This document shows positions 12,923 to 24,827 of a stretch of DNA of 64,000 bases, in pieces (the stretch's first letter is position 1; every line of letters begins with the position of its first letter). The DNA is from Stomorhina lunata (lineage: Eukaryota > Arthropoda > Insecta > Diptera > Rhiniidae), in NCBI GenBank assembly GCA_933228675.1, contig OW121741.1, positions 113,144,361 to 113,208,360 of the forward strand, given 5' to 3'. Made by a program: the position numbers and the translations under genes. The notes beneath the pieces were generated by a model. It ran no database searches. It was not told where the DNA came from and saw only the letters and a list, made by a program, of their open reading frames with translations.

Positions 12923-13206
12923 AAAAAAAAAATAAAATATTTAAGTATTAGCACACAAAAGCTCAATTTAAAAATGTATTTAAATTGAATACTTGCCCAT
13001 TAATGTATTATAAAAAAATTTATTGTACCTAAATCCAATAACCCTACATTTAGAAGATCGCTTTGGGACTATTTAAATTTCTGTCTTTCTTCAAATTTGG
13101 CGTTAAATACAACAAGCTTCTGGCAAACATAAAAAATGCCCCTCTAATATGAAAACTGAGGAAACAGTGTACTAAAGACATATATGTATAATGCATCACT
13201 TACATG
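12205..13206. repeat. Direct duplication of about 270 bp, offset about 750 bp
   Basis: 12205-12480 and 12955-13206 are diverged direct copies. Both begin with AAAGCTCAAT and pass through ATACTTGCCCA, AACTGAGG and AATGCATCACTTACATGG. The second copy continues to about 13500 with single-copy-looking sequence. Divergence is well above that of the LTR elements here, so the duplication is old. Confidence 0.6.
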
Positions 13207-14978
13207 GACTATAATAACAAATATGTTATTTTGGATTGTAAACATCTGTTATGAGAATTCAGGATTTGATAGACGCCAAGGAGTGAGTATACACACATTT
13301 TTTCAATCCCTGATTTGCAGGAAAGTCCAATAACAATATTTCACATGAAGAAAATGGCTGTAGAAAGATAGTTAAGGAAATTGGATCCCATATGAAATAA
13401 AGCGTGGTGGAAATAATGCTTACGAGGGACTTACGATACAAGGGATCGCTATAAGTTTCGGTTATTTAGCTTGTAGAGATCAAAAATTGGCCGAAGTGCC
13501 CTAGATTATAAGCGTAAGTGTTTAATTCAAAAATCATAATATAGAGGCCATAAAAATACTTACAACTGTATATGTAGATAAAGATATCCAACTGCATAAG
13601 ATATGATTTGTATTTGCTGTAACTGCATTCTCCTTAAATTAAAAGTGGAATACTGAACAGTTTAATAAGGAGCTACTGGTGACGTTATGACCAAATTAAT
13701 ATCTGGAAGTACTAATTGAGTTTCGAACTAAAAAACTGCCGTAGTATACGGTCTTAAAAAGTACCTAGAATATAATGAAATGTTCTTACAAATACTCTTA
13801 CTGCTGATTTATACATACCTCTAGTTTAAAATTTGCTTTCATTTTCTTTTTTTAATTTTATTTTTCAATACATTTTTAGGAAAAATTTAACTAATTTTTT
13901 TGGAAAATGTTAACTAATTTTTTGGAAAATTCAAACTAATTTTTAGAAAATTTTAACTAATTTTTAGTAAATTTTCATATTCTTGTTGATTTTTCTGTCT
14001 TTTATTTTGATACATTGTTTAGTCGCTAATATTTCCTTTACTTACGAAATGCAAAGACGGAAACAACAAACACAATTTTTGGCACAAATTTTTCATAACA
14101 AAATTTTTTTTTATATTGCAAATATCAAAAAAACAGCAGAATTTGTAAGATATCTATCACGAACTACAATTGAAAATAAATTATAAATGAAAATAATTTA
14201 TTGACATATACTTTTTTCAATATATGAACTAAATTTTAGGAAAATTTGAACTAATTTTTAGGAATTTTTTCTCAAATATAAGTATATAACTTTCAAGAAA
14301 TTATAACAATTTTGCTCATTATAAAAAAGTTATCCTAATTACTTCATAAATTTAAGCATGATTTCTTCTGATTTATCTGAACTAATTTTTAGGAAATTAT
14401 CCTAATTATAAGTATATAATTTTTAACAAATTATTACAATTTTACTTATTATAAGAAAATTGTATACTATTGGACGTTGTAATTTATGTTACCTAATTTT
14501 AAATAAATTTTTCTTAAAATGCAGAAAGTTTTCTAAATTTAAGTATAACTTCTTAGTAATTAGGAAAATAATGAACTTAAATTTAAGACAACAACTTCCA
14601 GATTTTAAGTAAGTTCATTTTAATGAACTATTTTTGAGTAAATCATTTACTCAATCAAATTTTTTGAACTAAAGTCAGTATTTCCTACTTTTACGATGTG
14701 ATGAACTAAAATTTAGGACATATTTACTAGTTTTTAACAAAAATTTCCCTAAAATAAATAATATTTTACAAAATTCATGCAATTTTTCTATGGAAAAATG
14801 TTTACAATTTTTTAGTATATGAACTATAAATTTTTTATTAACATGTTGTATTTTTTACTAGAATGTAACAATTTTTCCTAATTTTGAGTAAAAATTTACT
14901 CTGAATAAGGAATTTTTTATACTATTTTTAAGGAATTATTTTTCCTAAAATTTAGTACACGTCTTTTTTCTGAGTGTA

Positions 14979-15472
14979 AGTATATAAATATTATCATGAT
15001 AAAAACCTGAATGGCCCACACTCTATGAAAACACTAACACATATAAAAATTATCCTATGGATTAGTATCAGACACAAAAGGCTTTGTAATTAAAGATTTT
15101 GCCCCACAAAACAGAAACTGAAAAGATTTAAGTACTAGACACGCAACGAACCAAAAAAAATCACAAAAAAAAATGTAAAGACATACATATACAATTTGTA
15201 ATACATACTTACATATTAAATGGGTCCTAGTAGAGGTTAAAAGCATGTATTAAATCCCGAAAATATGTTCACATTAATTTTAATAAGAAAAAGTAAAAGA
15301 GCAATTAAGTCGGCATTAAATATCTTAAGCCCTTTAGACCCTTAAAATTCGAATGACATTTTTATTTGGCTGTGTAGACAATCTTAAGTATTTGGTAATA
15401 CAGACATAGCCCTTTTATATCATGCAAATTTCAATGAATATTTGTGATTTTAAAAATTTGGTTAAAGAAAAA
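14979..15472. other. Intergenic DNA, nothing recognised
   Basis: No gene or mobile-element end is seen between element H and the 11-bp satellite. Confidence 0.5.
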
Positions 15473-16223
15473 TTCATAGTCATAGTCTAATCATAGTCTA
15501 GTCATAGTCTAGTCATAGTCTAGTCATAGTCTAGTCATAGTCTAGTCATAGTCTAGTCATAGTCTAGTCATAGTCTAGTCATAGTCTAGTCATAGTCTAG
15601 TCATAGTCTAGTCATAGTCTAGTCATAGTCTAGTCATAGTCTAGTCATAGTCTAGTCATAGTCTAGTCATAGTCTAGTCATAGTCTAGTCATAGTCTAGT
15701 CATAGTCTAGTCATAGTCTAGTCATAGTCTAGTCATAGTCTAGTCATAGTCTAGTCATAGTCTAGTCATAGTCTAGTCATAGTCTAGTCATAGTCTAGTC
15801 ATAGTCTAGTCATAGTCTAGTCATAGTCTAGTCATAGTCTAGTCATAGTCTAGTCATAGTCTAGTCATAGTCTAGTCATAGTCTAGTCATAGTCTAGTCA
15901 TAGTCTAGTCATAGTCTAGTCATAGTCTAGTCATAGTCTAGTCATAGTCTAGTCATAGTCTAGTCATAGTCTAGTCATAGTCTAGTCATAGTCTAGTCAT
16001 AGTCTAGTCATAGTCTAGTCATAGTCTAGTCATAGTCTAGTCATAGTCTAGTCATAGTCTAGTCATAGTCTAGTCATAGTCTAGTCATAGTCTAGTCATA
16101 GTCTAGTCATAGTCTAGTCATAGTCTAGTCATAGTCTAGTCATAGTCTAGTCATAGTCTAGTCATAGTCTAGTCATAGTCTAGTCATAGTCTAGTCATAG
16201 TCTAGTCATAGTCTAGTCATAGT
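15473..16223. repeat. Homogeneous 11-bp satellite (CATAGTCTAGT)n
   Basis: About 68 head-to-tail copies of the 11-mer CATAGTCTAGT cover 751 bp. Apart from the first two units (one lacks CTAGT, one has CTAAT) I see no variants. Eleven bases is close to one helical turn. The array has no spacers and so is not a CRISPR. Stops occur in all frames. Confidence 0.95.
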
Positions 16224-18989
16224 AATATAGGGGCGCTCAATTATTAAATATTTCTATGATATAAGTATTTATAGTGAATTTACTTTAGACTATGTGTTAT
16301 TTAAAAAAACCTATTTTATTTTTGATATTTTTAGCAACATTTGATTTAATTTCTAGAATTAGGTAATTGATCTCATAAAACTGAACTATTAAAAGAACCC
16401 CCATGTATATAATAAAACTTTAAAAATGTTGCTGGTGTGACTAGAAATTTATCACATCTCCACTTTTAGTTTACATACCAATGCTTGCCAATCTTTAAAT
16501 GTTTCTATATCCTTTTTCTTATTTTCTCCCCCAGAAAAACTTTTTATAACTTTTATTTAATGCAACCCTCATAAAACAAATTATTCTCATTTGAATAAGC
16601 TTAGATTCTAATTCGGTACACGTTTAGAAATTCAATAAATCTTTGAGATAGCAAAATAGAATGATGTTAAAAAGAAGCGGAGTAAGATAAAGAACAACTG
16701 AACTCAAAAATAAGGTAAAATAAGAATAATAGTTAAAGAAAAAGTACCTTGACTTTCGAACTCTTGTGTGATTATTCTTAGAAATTGTTGGTTTACGGAA
16801 AAATAAAAGGTTCTGCCTAGATAGAGATTTACATATTTGGGTTCTTCCTTTAGCTGATTTTATGTGTGCGGTAAAACTAGAAATCGAATTAAACTGAATG
16901 GTATTGTATTTATATTTGGTGGAGCTTGTACATTTGCTATCTATAATATGAAGATGACAGGGTGCGTATACGTGTTTGAGTTTCATGAAAAAGTAATCAT
17001 ACGCTCCCTTGTCTTTAATAGGCAAATGGATGGAAATAACTTTACTGTAATATTTTTTGTATACTGAAAATTAAATTCGTTAAGACCAGAAATCAGCTTA
17101 TTATATTTATTTTAAATCTTTTATTACTTACTGTCAAAAGTTACAGAGTCAGTAGTAATATATACTTAAGGTTCAAGTTTTCGTTAAAAATTTACTTTTT
17201 TAAAAACTGTTTGTTTTTATTTTTTCTATTAAATATATATCTTTTTTGTTATTTATTAGACGTCTTTACTAAAAAAATTATTTTTTAACAAAGATGTCAC
17301 TATCCTTTAAAAATCTAAAAAAAACAGTTTTAGTTTTTTTCCATTAATATTATAACACTCGACACCTAATTTGTCATATAAAATAGTTAAAATGATTAAT
17401 TGTTAACTTTAAAGGGCTTTAATCCCTCAAAACAACTAAATCTATTCCATTATTTTTAACTACAATATCTTATAAATGTCTACAAAAAATATATTTTCTT
17501 ATCTTTGGGCATAAAAAACGTAAGAAAAATTATGTTCTTTATGAGCTTCCATTTTTTTTTTTGCTTTTAAAATAAGAGAAACACATAAAAAATTAAGAAA
17601 AAAAGAAAAAAGATTTGCCTTAAGCATTTTATTGACAACATAAGTGTCACATTTGTCTATATGAACACGACGGTATGGTTATGTTTCCTTTTTTTTTTTG
17701 TCATCTTCATCATGAGTTGCTACCTTTTTTTTATCTCAATAACTTTTGCACATGATGCCAATGTGTATTTAAATTATACGCTTATTTGATTTTATTTAAA
17801 ATGTTCCGAGACATTTTTATGATTTTGTTTCAACAAGGTGTTTATGCTTGAAGATAGGCTGTGATGGTATTTGTAAAGTCTTGGAGTTTGGGGGAATTTC
17901 ATTTTTAAACTGATTTTTTTAAATATGAAAATTTAAGAAAATGCTATATTAACCATTATGTCAATAGAAGTGTAAACGGGTATATTTTGTGCTTTAAAAT
18001 CGCTGTATCGTTAAAGGGATGAACTTTGGAAACCTGATATTTCATGTTGTCCTCAGGAATAGCGTTTTTTACCTTATTCCTAGATTTAAGTAAAATTCGT
18101 TGATGGATCCCGAGGATGTAGCCATTTTTTAATTTCTATCCCTTATGTCAACAGTTGCATACATGGGTATGTATAGCTATATATATTTCATATTTATTGA
18201 ACAAAATATGATTAAATCGACTCAGAATTTGCTTTTGAGTCTATTGACATACTTAAAGATAAGTTCAAACCTATGCGAATAAATTGGCAGTTATAATGTT
18301 TTCAGGGAAGACAGTTATCTGCAAGGTACTACCCGATTTTGTCTAAAAATTTTATGAATTAGTGAGAAAGTGATTCAGGGTCGATCGATGTATTTAAAAG
18401 TTGTATCTTTGGTGATAAAGAGTATAATAAGAAATGAAATATATTGTTAAAAAAAAATATTTTAATTTTTTATTACGACATTGTACTGGTACGCCACACT
18501 TTTGAAAACCGCTTTTGAAAAGTCGAATGATGTAGTTCTATAAAAAATAGTCTAGATATTAAGAAACAATAACTACTTCGAGAAAAAGTTATACTTTGTA
18601 TTATAAAAAAGGTATTGAAATGCGTTTAATGTTCTAAAATGAAAAGTAATGAAATTTTTCATCAAACTCAGTAGCTCACGCATCGAAAATAGTTTTACAG
18701 CTTTAATCTTGATAATTAAATTAATTAAAATAAATTATTAAAATAAAAAACCTCGCTTTAAGTCTGCAGAATAAAATAACTCAATGTAGTGTATAGTTTA
18801 AAAGATATCGGGAAATCAAAAAAGCTCTAAAAAATTCAGTGTTTTTGTCTTTCTTTGGACCATGTAAAAGGTAGAAATCTCTTCTTTACATTAAGCGAAA
18901 AAACTTTACCTAAATGTACCGATCGTAGAACAAAGTTTAAGATTTTCTTAAAAAAGTCACGTGAATTTTTATGCAAAATTTAAGCAAAA
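16224..18989. other. AT-rich intergenic DNA, nothing recognised
   Basis: No tandem array, TIR pair or supported gene. Open frames of 133 aa (minus strand, 16624-17025) and 67 aa (plus strand, 16864-17067) overlap each other on opposite strands, have AT-driven composition and no recognisable domain. Confidence 0.45.
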
Positions 18990-19715
18990 TTAGTTGCCGT
19001 AGTTTAGGCGTAACTTTGTAATAAAATTGAATTTAATTAAAATTAAGCATACGTCTATTATTTGATTTAGACAAGAGTTTTAATAATTTTGCTTGAAATT
19101 CGTCGACTCCTTGGGGTACCGGCCTTGGACCCTAATTTTTTCATATATTTGTATTCTCAATGTTTAAGGCCATATTCTCAACACAATTTAATGAAATTCG
19201 ACGGACTCATATAAGTTGGCCTAAGAAAAAGTTATACTAGTTTGTATTCAAATCCGTCGAATCCTTGAGGTACCTGCCTTGGACCTCCATCTTTTATGTA
19301 TTTTTATTCTCAATATATAAGCCTTAATTCATTAAAAAAAATTAAACAAAATTATTATAATTAGTTGTTCCAAGAAAAAACTGTACTAATTTTTATCGAA
19401 ATCCATCGACTCGTTTGGGTATCTGCCTTATTGATTGACAAATGTTAGTGATTTTTTTCACTTATTTGAAAGAAAAGCCTTTTTTACCTTTCATTTATTA
19501 TATTGCACTGGGGGTACGGAGGTAAACTGAGCTAACTGACTTGCTAACTCCAATGAAAACAGCCAATTAAGAGTTTTATAGGACAATTTTGATGCTAAAA
19601 TTGACACCTTCATTTAGCCATTCGAAATATCTTCGATACATAAGCCTTTAAATTCCAATAATACTACCACAAATTTTCATTTTTCAACATTCAGCTGACA
19701 ACCGATTTTCTCTAT

Positions 19716-19937
19716 CAGGTATGTGGTGGAAAACGATCGCTTTCAAATCGATCCATTTCAGATATATTCTTGAGATAATTTTCGGTTATTTCCTCAAAAA
19801 AATCAAACCAAAATATCAGTCAAAAGGATTAAATCCAAAATTTTCTTTTTTTTTTGGGAAATAACCGAAAATTTGCTAAAAAAAAATATGTCTGAAATCG
19901 ATCGATTTGAAAACGAAAAATGTCCATCACATACCTG
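19716..19937. mobile_element. Palindromic MITE K
   Basis: A 222-bp inverted-repeat element with arms of about 80 bp starts CAGGTATGTGGTGGAAAACG and ends in the diverged inverse ...CACATACCTG. TAT flanks both ends. The family D relic at 47000-47060 has the same flanking sequence without the element, which confirms both ends. A second, diverged copy of the palindrome lies at 43792-43958. Both keep a CGATCGATTT-like core and an ATATCAGTC word in the loop region. It is non-coding; frames on its minus strand are artefacts. Confidence 0.75.
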
Positions 19938-20501
19938 TATATATGTATATACAAATTTAAAAAAAAAAAATACAGATTTTTTATTGTCTGATTCTTCTCC
20001 GTAAAATGACATTTTTGAAAAGTCATATTCAAAAAATACCTTTTTTGCTGCAGAAATACAATGTTTGTTTCTTAGCCACTCGTGATGAAACTCAGAACCG
20101 ACTATCAGTATTACAAAGTTAAATTATGTATAAAGTTTAATTGAAATCTAATTCGCCGATCGCTCCCCGACTTTATAGCCCGAAAATATTTTATCTTCCC
20201 AAATGTTTCTCAACCGATCGTGATAAAAATCTGCACAGACTATCACCAGACTATATTTTATCGCCCAAAATGCTTGTTTCGTATCCGATCGTAGCACAGT
20301 TTGTCAGTATTACAAAGTTGAAATATAAGAAAAGTTTCATAATAATCTGATACGCCTAACGCCCCCTGTACATATTAGCCGAAAATATTTGTCTTTCAAA
20401 ATTTTTATTTCTTCATCAAAAGTCACTCTCGTATCCCCTTTATGTTCTTTAAAATATTAAAATGAACAACTATCAAAGTGAATGACAAAGATAGAATTTC
20501 A

Positions 20502-20810
20502 TTAATCTTCTATCATTTCTTCAACTTCCAAAACATTTGTATGGGGTTGTTGTTCTATGGTAACATAGAAATAAGATGATACAAGAAGACGATGGAAAAC
20601 ATCTTTGTTTGTTGCAACCATCCTGCACTTTCTAGCGAACATTATCCTATACCTTCTACATTCTTTATTTCCGGCTTCTTTAGTTTCTTCTAAAAGCAGG
20701 CATATTGAAAGTAAATTAGCATCCATAATGTCATTTACGTGAATAAGTTCTTTGTGAACCGTAATTGGTATGTAAAACCACATATATTTTCCAACAAATA
20801 GTTCTGGCAT
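20502..20810 (-). pseudogene. C-terminal fragment of a transposon-associated protein
   Basis: This 102-codon frame contains the recognisable stretch CRRYRIMFARKCRM, then NKDVFHRLLVSS, a QP motif, and an acidic end (EVEEMIED). The tail matches the fragment at 46315-46490, which reads NTDVFHRLLESSDPYIS then QPYKNVSELDDEV. Two fragments of one protein in two copies of the same repeat indicate a transposon-encoded ORF. I recall similar C-termini in uncharacterised insect proteins but cannot name the family. The N-terminal part is missing and the methionine start is probably incidental. Confidence 0.55.
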
Positions 20811-21106
20811 ATCCCATGTGAAATTTTTAAATTAAGAACTAAATTCTTTAACTTAATATTAAAATGTTTAAACTTAATAATTTATCCTAAAAGTATGCAA
20901 TACTTTTTATGTATGATTTTTCATTGAACTATTAAGGTGAAATTTCATGTGACTTTTTTTTATAAAATTTATAACTTTGTTCAACAGTAAGAACAATTAT
21001 GGGAATTTTATTTATTGAATCGATAGGATACACTTTCACCTTTTATTTGATTGTAACTAGAGTACAAAGCTAGACAAAGCTAACCTTTTTTTCCAAGAAG
21101 AATTAA

Positions 21107-21920
21107 AAACACCGCGTTTTTAAGTACCATCATTAAAACCTGAATATCTTGTATACTGTTATCGTTTTCTTTAATTTAGTTGGAAGAACTGATTTTCAAA
21201 ATGTACTTACAGTAAACATATATCTCAAAAAGGATTTATGTAACCGCACAATAAAAATTCATAAAAATCTAAGGCAATTTTTAATATTTTATACTCAAAA
21301 AATGTAGTTTTTGCCAGCAAAATCCCAGCAAAAATACATAAAACCTTTAAAATTTGACAGGTGAGGTAAATGATTTATTAGAATATTTAAAATTTTTGGG
21401 TTCAATAATGAATATGTTGGTTTGTATTTCTATAATATATAAAAATTAATGAATTTTTGGAAAACAAAATAAAAATATTATTCTACTCTTTAAATAAATA
21501 CTCCTAATTTTACTCAAATAGCAATTGAATTTGTCAATTTCACCTAAGGCCTTTTACCTATATTTTATTTTATTCAGCTTTTTTTAGTTTTTACAAAAAT
21601 CTATGTATTTATCTTTCAAATTTATTTAAACCAAAACTAAATCACATTGGGTAGTAAATAATGAAGAAATTACAGTTTATTCAGTTTAATTTTTTGATCT
21701 ATATAGAGGAAAGACATTCCTTATTATAACTAGTTCAGAGATCATGCATTTTTTCCGGCCATTTACAATTCTACTATAAATCTTTTTGTAATTTGCAAGA
21801 TTTTATTTTAAACATCCCATTGTACCTAGTTCCACGAAAACTATTGGCTTTAAAAATGATTTATTATTTTTGTATATATTGATAGAATTACTTCGTAAAA
21901 TTATATGTATTAGAGCTTTT
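21107..21920. repeat. 814-bp tandem duplication, first unit
   Basis: The sequence starting CACCGCGTTTTTAAGTACC (21110) repeats at 21924, an offset of 814 bp. The two units differ at only a few positions. The first unit is uninterrupted and preserves the empty site (AGAAT, 21380-21384) of the BEL element that split the second unit. No coding function is seen. Confidence 0.9.
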
Positions 21921-22197
21921 TAACACCGCGTTTTTAAGTACCATCATTAAAACCTGAATATCTTGTATACTGTTATCGTTTTCTTTAATTTAGTTGGAAG
22001 AACTGATTTTCAAAATGTACTTACAGTAAACATATATCTCAAAAAGGATTTATGTAACCGCACAATAAAAATTCATAAAAATCTAAGGGAATTTTTGATA
22101 TTTTATTCTCAAAAATTTAGTTTTTGCCAGCAAAATCCCAGCAAAAATACATAAAACCTTTAAAATTTGACAGGTGAGGTAAATGATTTATTAGAAT

Positions 22198-22575
22198 TGT
22201 TCAATCTTATAGAAGTATAAATTCTATATTATAAGATTTACCATGTTGTGCACTGAATTATACATTTGGAAAATGTATGTATATTTAAAATAGTATTATC
22301 AAAGGATATTTTTACCTACTGTTGATCTTATCAATGGTAATTTTCCACACAAGACTGGTGTGTGTAAGATAAGCTATTTTAGGTAATTTCAGTATACATA
22401 AGTATTGTAACAACACATGCTTGCCACATGTGTTGTTAGATAAATTTAGATAAAATTAGATAATAAGAGTTTTAGTTTACCTTAGGTTAAGTTTTGTAAA
22501 TAAAAATTGAGTTCTAAAATCGACGTCAGATCGATAGGTTGTTTTTTTGTAGTTTACGTCTCGCCTCGCCTAACA
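22198..22575 (+). repeat. BEL/Pao 5' LTR
   Basis: 378 bp beginning TGTTCAATC and ending GCCTAACA, i.e. the usual TG...CA ends. Base-for-base identical, as far as I can read, to 26071-26448. Confidence 0.93.
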
Positions 22576-22578
22576 TTT

Positions 22579-22591
22579 TGGTGACCCCGTG
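22579..22591 (+). promoter_or_regulatory. Candidate tRNA primer binding site of BEL/Pao element
   Basis: TGGTGACCCCGTG starts three bases after the 5' LTR. It begins with TGG, as expected for pairing to a tRNA 3' CCA. I could not match it to a specific tRNA from memory. Confidence 0.65.
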
Positions 22592-22853
22592 TTTTTGTGT
22601 GCGTAACCTTAAGTTATGTCTTAAATTTTTTGATAATTTAAAAATCATAAAAGTATTTTAAAATATAATATAATAACGAAAAATAAGTGAAAGATTGTTT
22701 TTTCGTGTTTTCTCGTTCTTAACAAAAATTTAACTATCGGTTCGCGAAATTAAAAAAAAATAATATTTATTAACTTTATATTAAAAAAAATTATAAAATA
22801 TAACAATTTATTAAAAAAAAAATTGTTTAATTAATTTTAAATAAAAAGTAAAA

Positions 22854-24827
22854 ATGAATCAGGTAGATTTAGTTAAAGAACAGGAGAAGTTAGGTTGTGA
22901 GGTAGTAGAATTATATAATAATTTAAATAAATTAGCCGAGCATGAGATTCCCAGCCATGAATTTAGGAAAGCTGTTATGGAACTTAGGGCTAGATTTAAT
23001 TACGTAAAAGAAAAATTTATTAAGAATGACTTAGGGCTCCATCCTCCTTCAGTTACTATTGAAAATAGTTCATATTTCAAAACGAATTTTGTAGCTGAAA
23101 TAAAGGAGGCTATACAAAATTTTGACATTGTGTATAGTCACTTTAAAAATAAATTAGTGATAGAGAAATTAGAAGTTGATCTTCAGCCAAAAGTTCAAAG
23201 TGGTCTTATGAGACAATTCCAATACGTTTTGAATGAATTGGAGGAAAAAATTAATAAATTTAAGATAAGACAGGCTTCTATAGAAGTAGTTAGGGAAAAA
23301 TATAAAGTAGCTGAAAATATATTTTTAGAATATTTGGGCCAGTTTCCTGACGACGAACTTACGGAAGTGTTTTATTCTTTAAAAGATTTGTATGAAAACA
23401 TTCCAGCCATAGAATGTTATACTACAAATCTTCCGTATACACTACCAAAAATAGACATTCCTATATTTAGTGGAAGCTATACAGAGTGGGATACGTTTAG
23501 TGAGCTTTTCGAGCAACTAATTATTGACCAACCAATTTCTAATACACAAAAAATGTGTATTCTAAAAGCTAAGTTAACTGGTGATGCACTTAAGTTGGTT
23601 GCAAAATTGCCAGTTAAAGCTGAAAACTTTGAATTAGCCTGGGATATTTTAAGAAAATATTATTCCAATAAAAGAGCCATTACGTCTATTTATTTTAAAA
23701 GCATTTTGGATGCACCACAAATCTGTTTTAATTTAGAAAGCATAAAAACTTTTATGGATGAGGTAAATGAGAGTTTACAGGCACTTGATGCTATAAAAAT
23801 TAGCTCTGAAGAAATGCAACAAGCGTTTCTTTGCTTTGTTCTTCAAAGGAAGATGGACGACAATTTAAGAGTCCAATTCGAACAGTATTTGGGAGGATCT
23901 AGGGAACTTCCAAAAGTACACAAATTAGTAGAGTTTATAGAGCAAATGCACTATTCTTTAGAGGCAAGTCGACAGTTTATTAACCATGATGAGCAAATGG
24001 AATGTCGAGAAAAGATATCTCTAGAATCAGTTAAAAGCGCTCAGACAAAAAGAAACAGCAATTATAAATGCTTTTCAAATTGTGACCACAAAAATAATTT
24101 GTATAAGTGTTCTAACTTTAAAAGCCTCTCAATCAAAGAAAAATGGAGAAAAACGAAAGAACATGTTGTTTGCTATAAATGTTTAAATTCTGGTCATTTG
24201 TATAAGGAATGTTCTAGAAATATTAGATGCAAATTATGCAATAAGCAGCACAATACGTTATTGCATAAAGCAAAAGTTAAAAGTCCATTTAGCAAAAATG
24301 AAAATAACAAAACTAAGTCTTCCGTTTTACTACCAACAGCTGTAGTAGAAGTTAAGAATGCTGATAACCAGTGGGTTAACACTCGAGTTCTTCTAGACAG
24401 TGGGTCTCAGGTTTGTCTTATGACCAAACGATTTAAGAATAAATTAAAATTAAAAAGTTTGAAGTCCTACAATACAATTGAAGGTTTAGGTAAGAATAGG
24501 TCTAAAGTAGATGGAAAGGTTTCAATAAAGCTAAGATCTAAAGAGTCAAATTATAATAAGAATATTGAGGTATTAGTTATTCAAGAAATTATGTCCAATG
24601 TTCCAGAACAGAAGTTTGTGGTTGGGAATATGGAAGGAATCAATTTAGCAGACCCGAATTATAATATTCCAGGAGCTATCGACATGGTAATTGGGTCAGA
24701 GATATTTTTTGATCTATTAAGTGTAGGTCAAATAAAATCGAAATGTAAGAGAATAGTGTTTCAAAATACTAAGCTAGGCTGGATAGCCACAGGATCAGTT
24801 GAGCCTGTAAAAGTGACAAATGTTTAA
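22854..24827 (+). CDS. BEL/Pao Gag-protease polyprotein (pol lost)
   Basis: 657 residues. The N-terminal half is coiled-coil-like and charged. A BEL-type Gag region (Pfam DUF1759 style) contains LPKIDIPIFSGSYTEWDTF and LTGDALKLV at about residues 198-260. Next come Cys/His motifs: CFSNC...LYKC, the knuckle CYKCLNSGHLYKEC from residue 440 (CX2CX4HX4C), and CKLCNKQHNTLLH. The retropepsin-like domain (DUF1758 style) has LLDSGSQ with catalytic Asp about 515. The frame stops after a GSEIFFDLL...LGWIATGS segment, where a full element would continue into reverse transcriptase. The product could form particles and be packaged, but cannot self-copy. The start codon is the first ATG after the leader. 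Intact Gag in a pol-less copy suggests trans-mobilisation. Confidence 0.88.
   Translation: MNQVDLVKEQEKLGCEVVELYNNLNKLAEHEIPSHEFRKAVMELRARFNYVKEKFIKNDLGLHPPSVTIENSSYFKTNFVAEIKEAIQNFDIVYSHFKNKLVIEKLEVDLQPKVQSGLMRQFQYVLNELEEKINKFKIRQASIEVVREKYKVAENIFLEYLGQFPDDELTEVFYSLKDLYENIPAIECYTTNLPYTLPKIDIPIFSGSYTEWDTFSELFEQLIIDQPISNTQKMCILKAKLTGDALKLVAKLPVKAENFELAWDILRKYYSNKRAITSIYFKSILDAPQICFNLESIKTFMDEVNESLQALDAIKISSEEMQQAFLCFVLQRKMDDNLRVQFEQYLGGSRELPKVHKLVEFIEQMHYSLEASRQFINHDEQMECREKISLESVKSAQTKRNSNYKCFSNCDHKNNLYKCSNFKSLSIKEKWRKTKEHVVCYKCLNSGHLYKECSRNIRCKLCNKQHNTLLHKAKVKSPFSKNENNKTKSSVLLPTAVVEVKNADNQWVNTRVLLDSGSQVCLMTKRFKNKLKLKSLKSYNTIEGLGKNRSKVDGKVSIKLRSKESNYNKNIEVLVIQEIMSNVPEQKFVVGNMEGINLADPNYNIPGAIDMVIGSEIFFDLLSVGQIKSKCKRIVFQNTKLGWIATGSVEPVKVTNV

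Larger units (their letters stand above)
10270..14976. mobile_element. Long-TIR DNA element H (TA-flanked, non-autonomous)
   Basis: The left end CACTCAGAAAAAAAATG and the right end (reverse complement CACTCAGAAAAAAGACGTG) form inverted termini, flanked by TA at 10268-10269 and 14977-14978. Both flanks of the interior (about 10290-10980 and 13860-14960) are full of short AACTAAATTTTAGGAAAA-like repeats in inverted sense, giving a long foldback structure. The middle (10990-13860) carries other repeats, including a nested TIR element and a duplication. No transposase frame is seen. I recall CACTCAGAAAAA ends in insect transposons but cannot name the superfamily. Confidence 0.6.
18990..20830. mobile_element. 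DNA-transposon relic, family D copy 1
   Basis: This block shares several sub-blocks with 45480-47330: diverged repeats around CGACTCCTTGGGGTACC (19099, 19255, 19400), a segment ending GGAGGTAAACTGAGCTAACTGAC (about 19520-19540), the CTTCGATACATAAGCCTTTAA motif, CCTTTTTTGCTGCAGAAATAC, and a minus-strand coding fragment. The order differs between the two copies, so both are rearranged. A palindromic MITE is inserted at 19716. No complete transposase remains. Confidence 0.6.

Noticed and set aside
15473..16223. CRISPR-like array
   Set aside because: The 11-mer is directly contiguous with no spacers, and the context is eukaryotic.
16624..17025. 133-codon minus-strand open frame
   Set aside because: AT-driven composition, hydrophobic Phe/Leu/Tyr tail, no domain, and an opposite-strand frame of similar quality overlaps it.
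21963..22154. 63-codon frame in the duplicated unit
   Set aside because: The equivalent frame is disrupted in the first unit, and it runs up to the BEL insertion; no domain.
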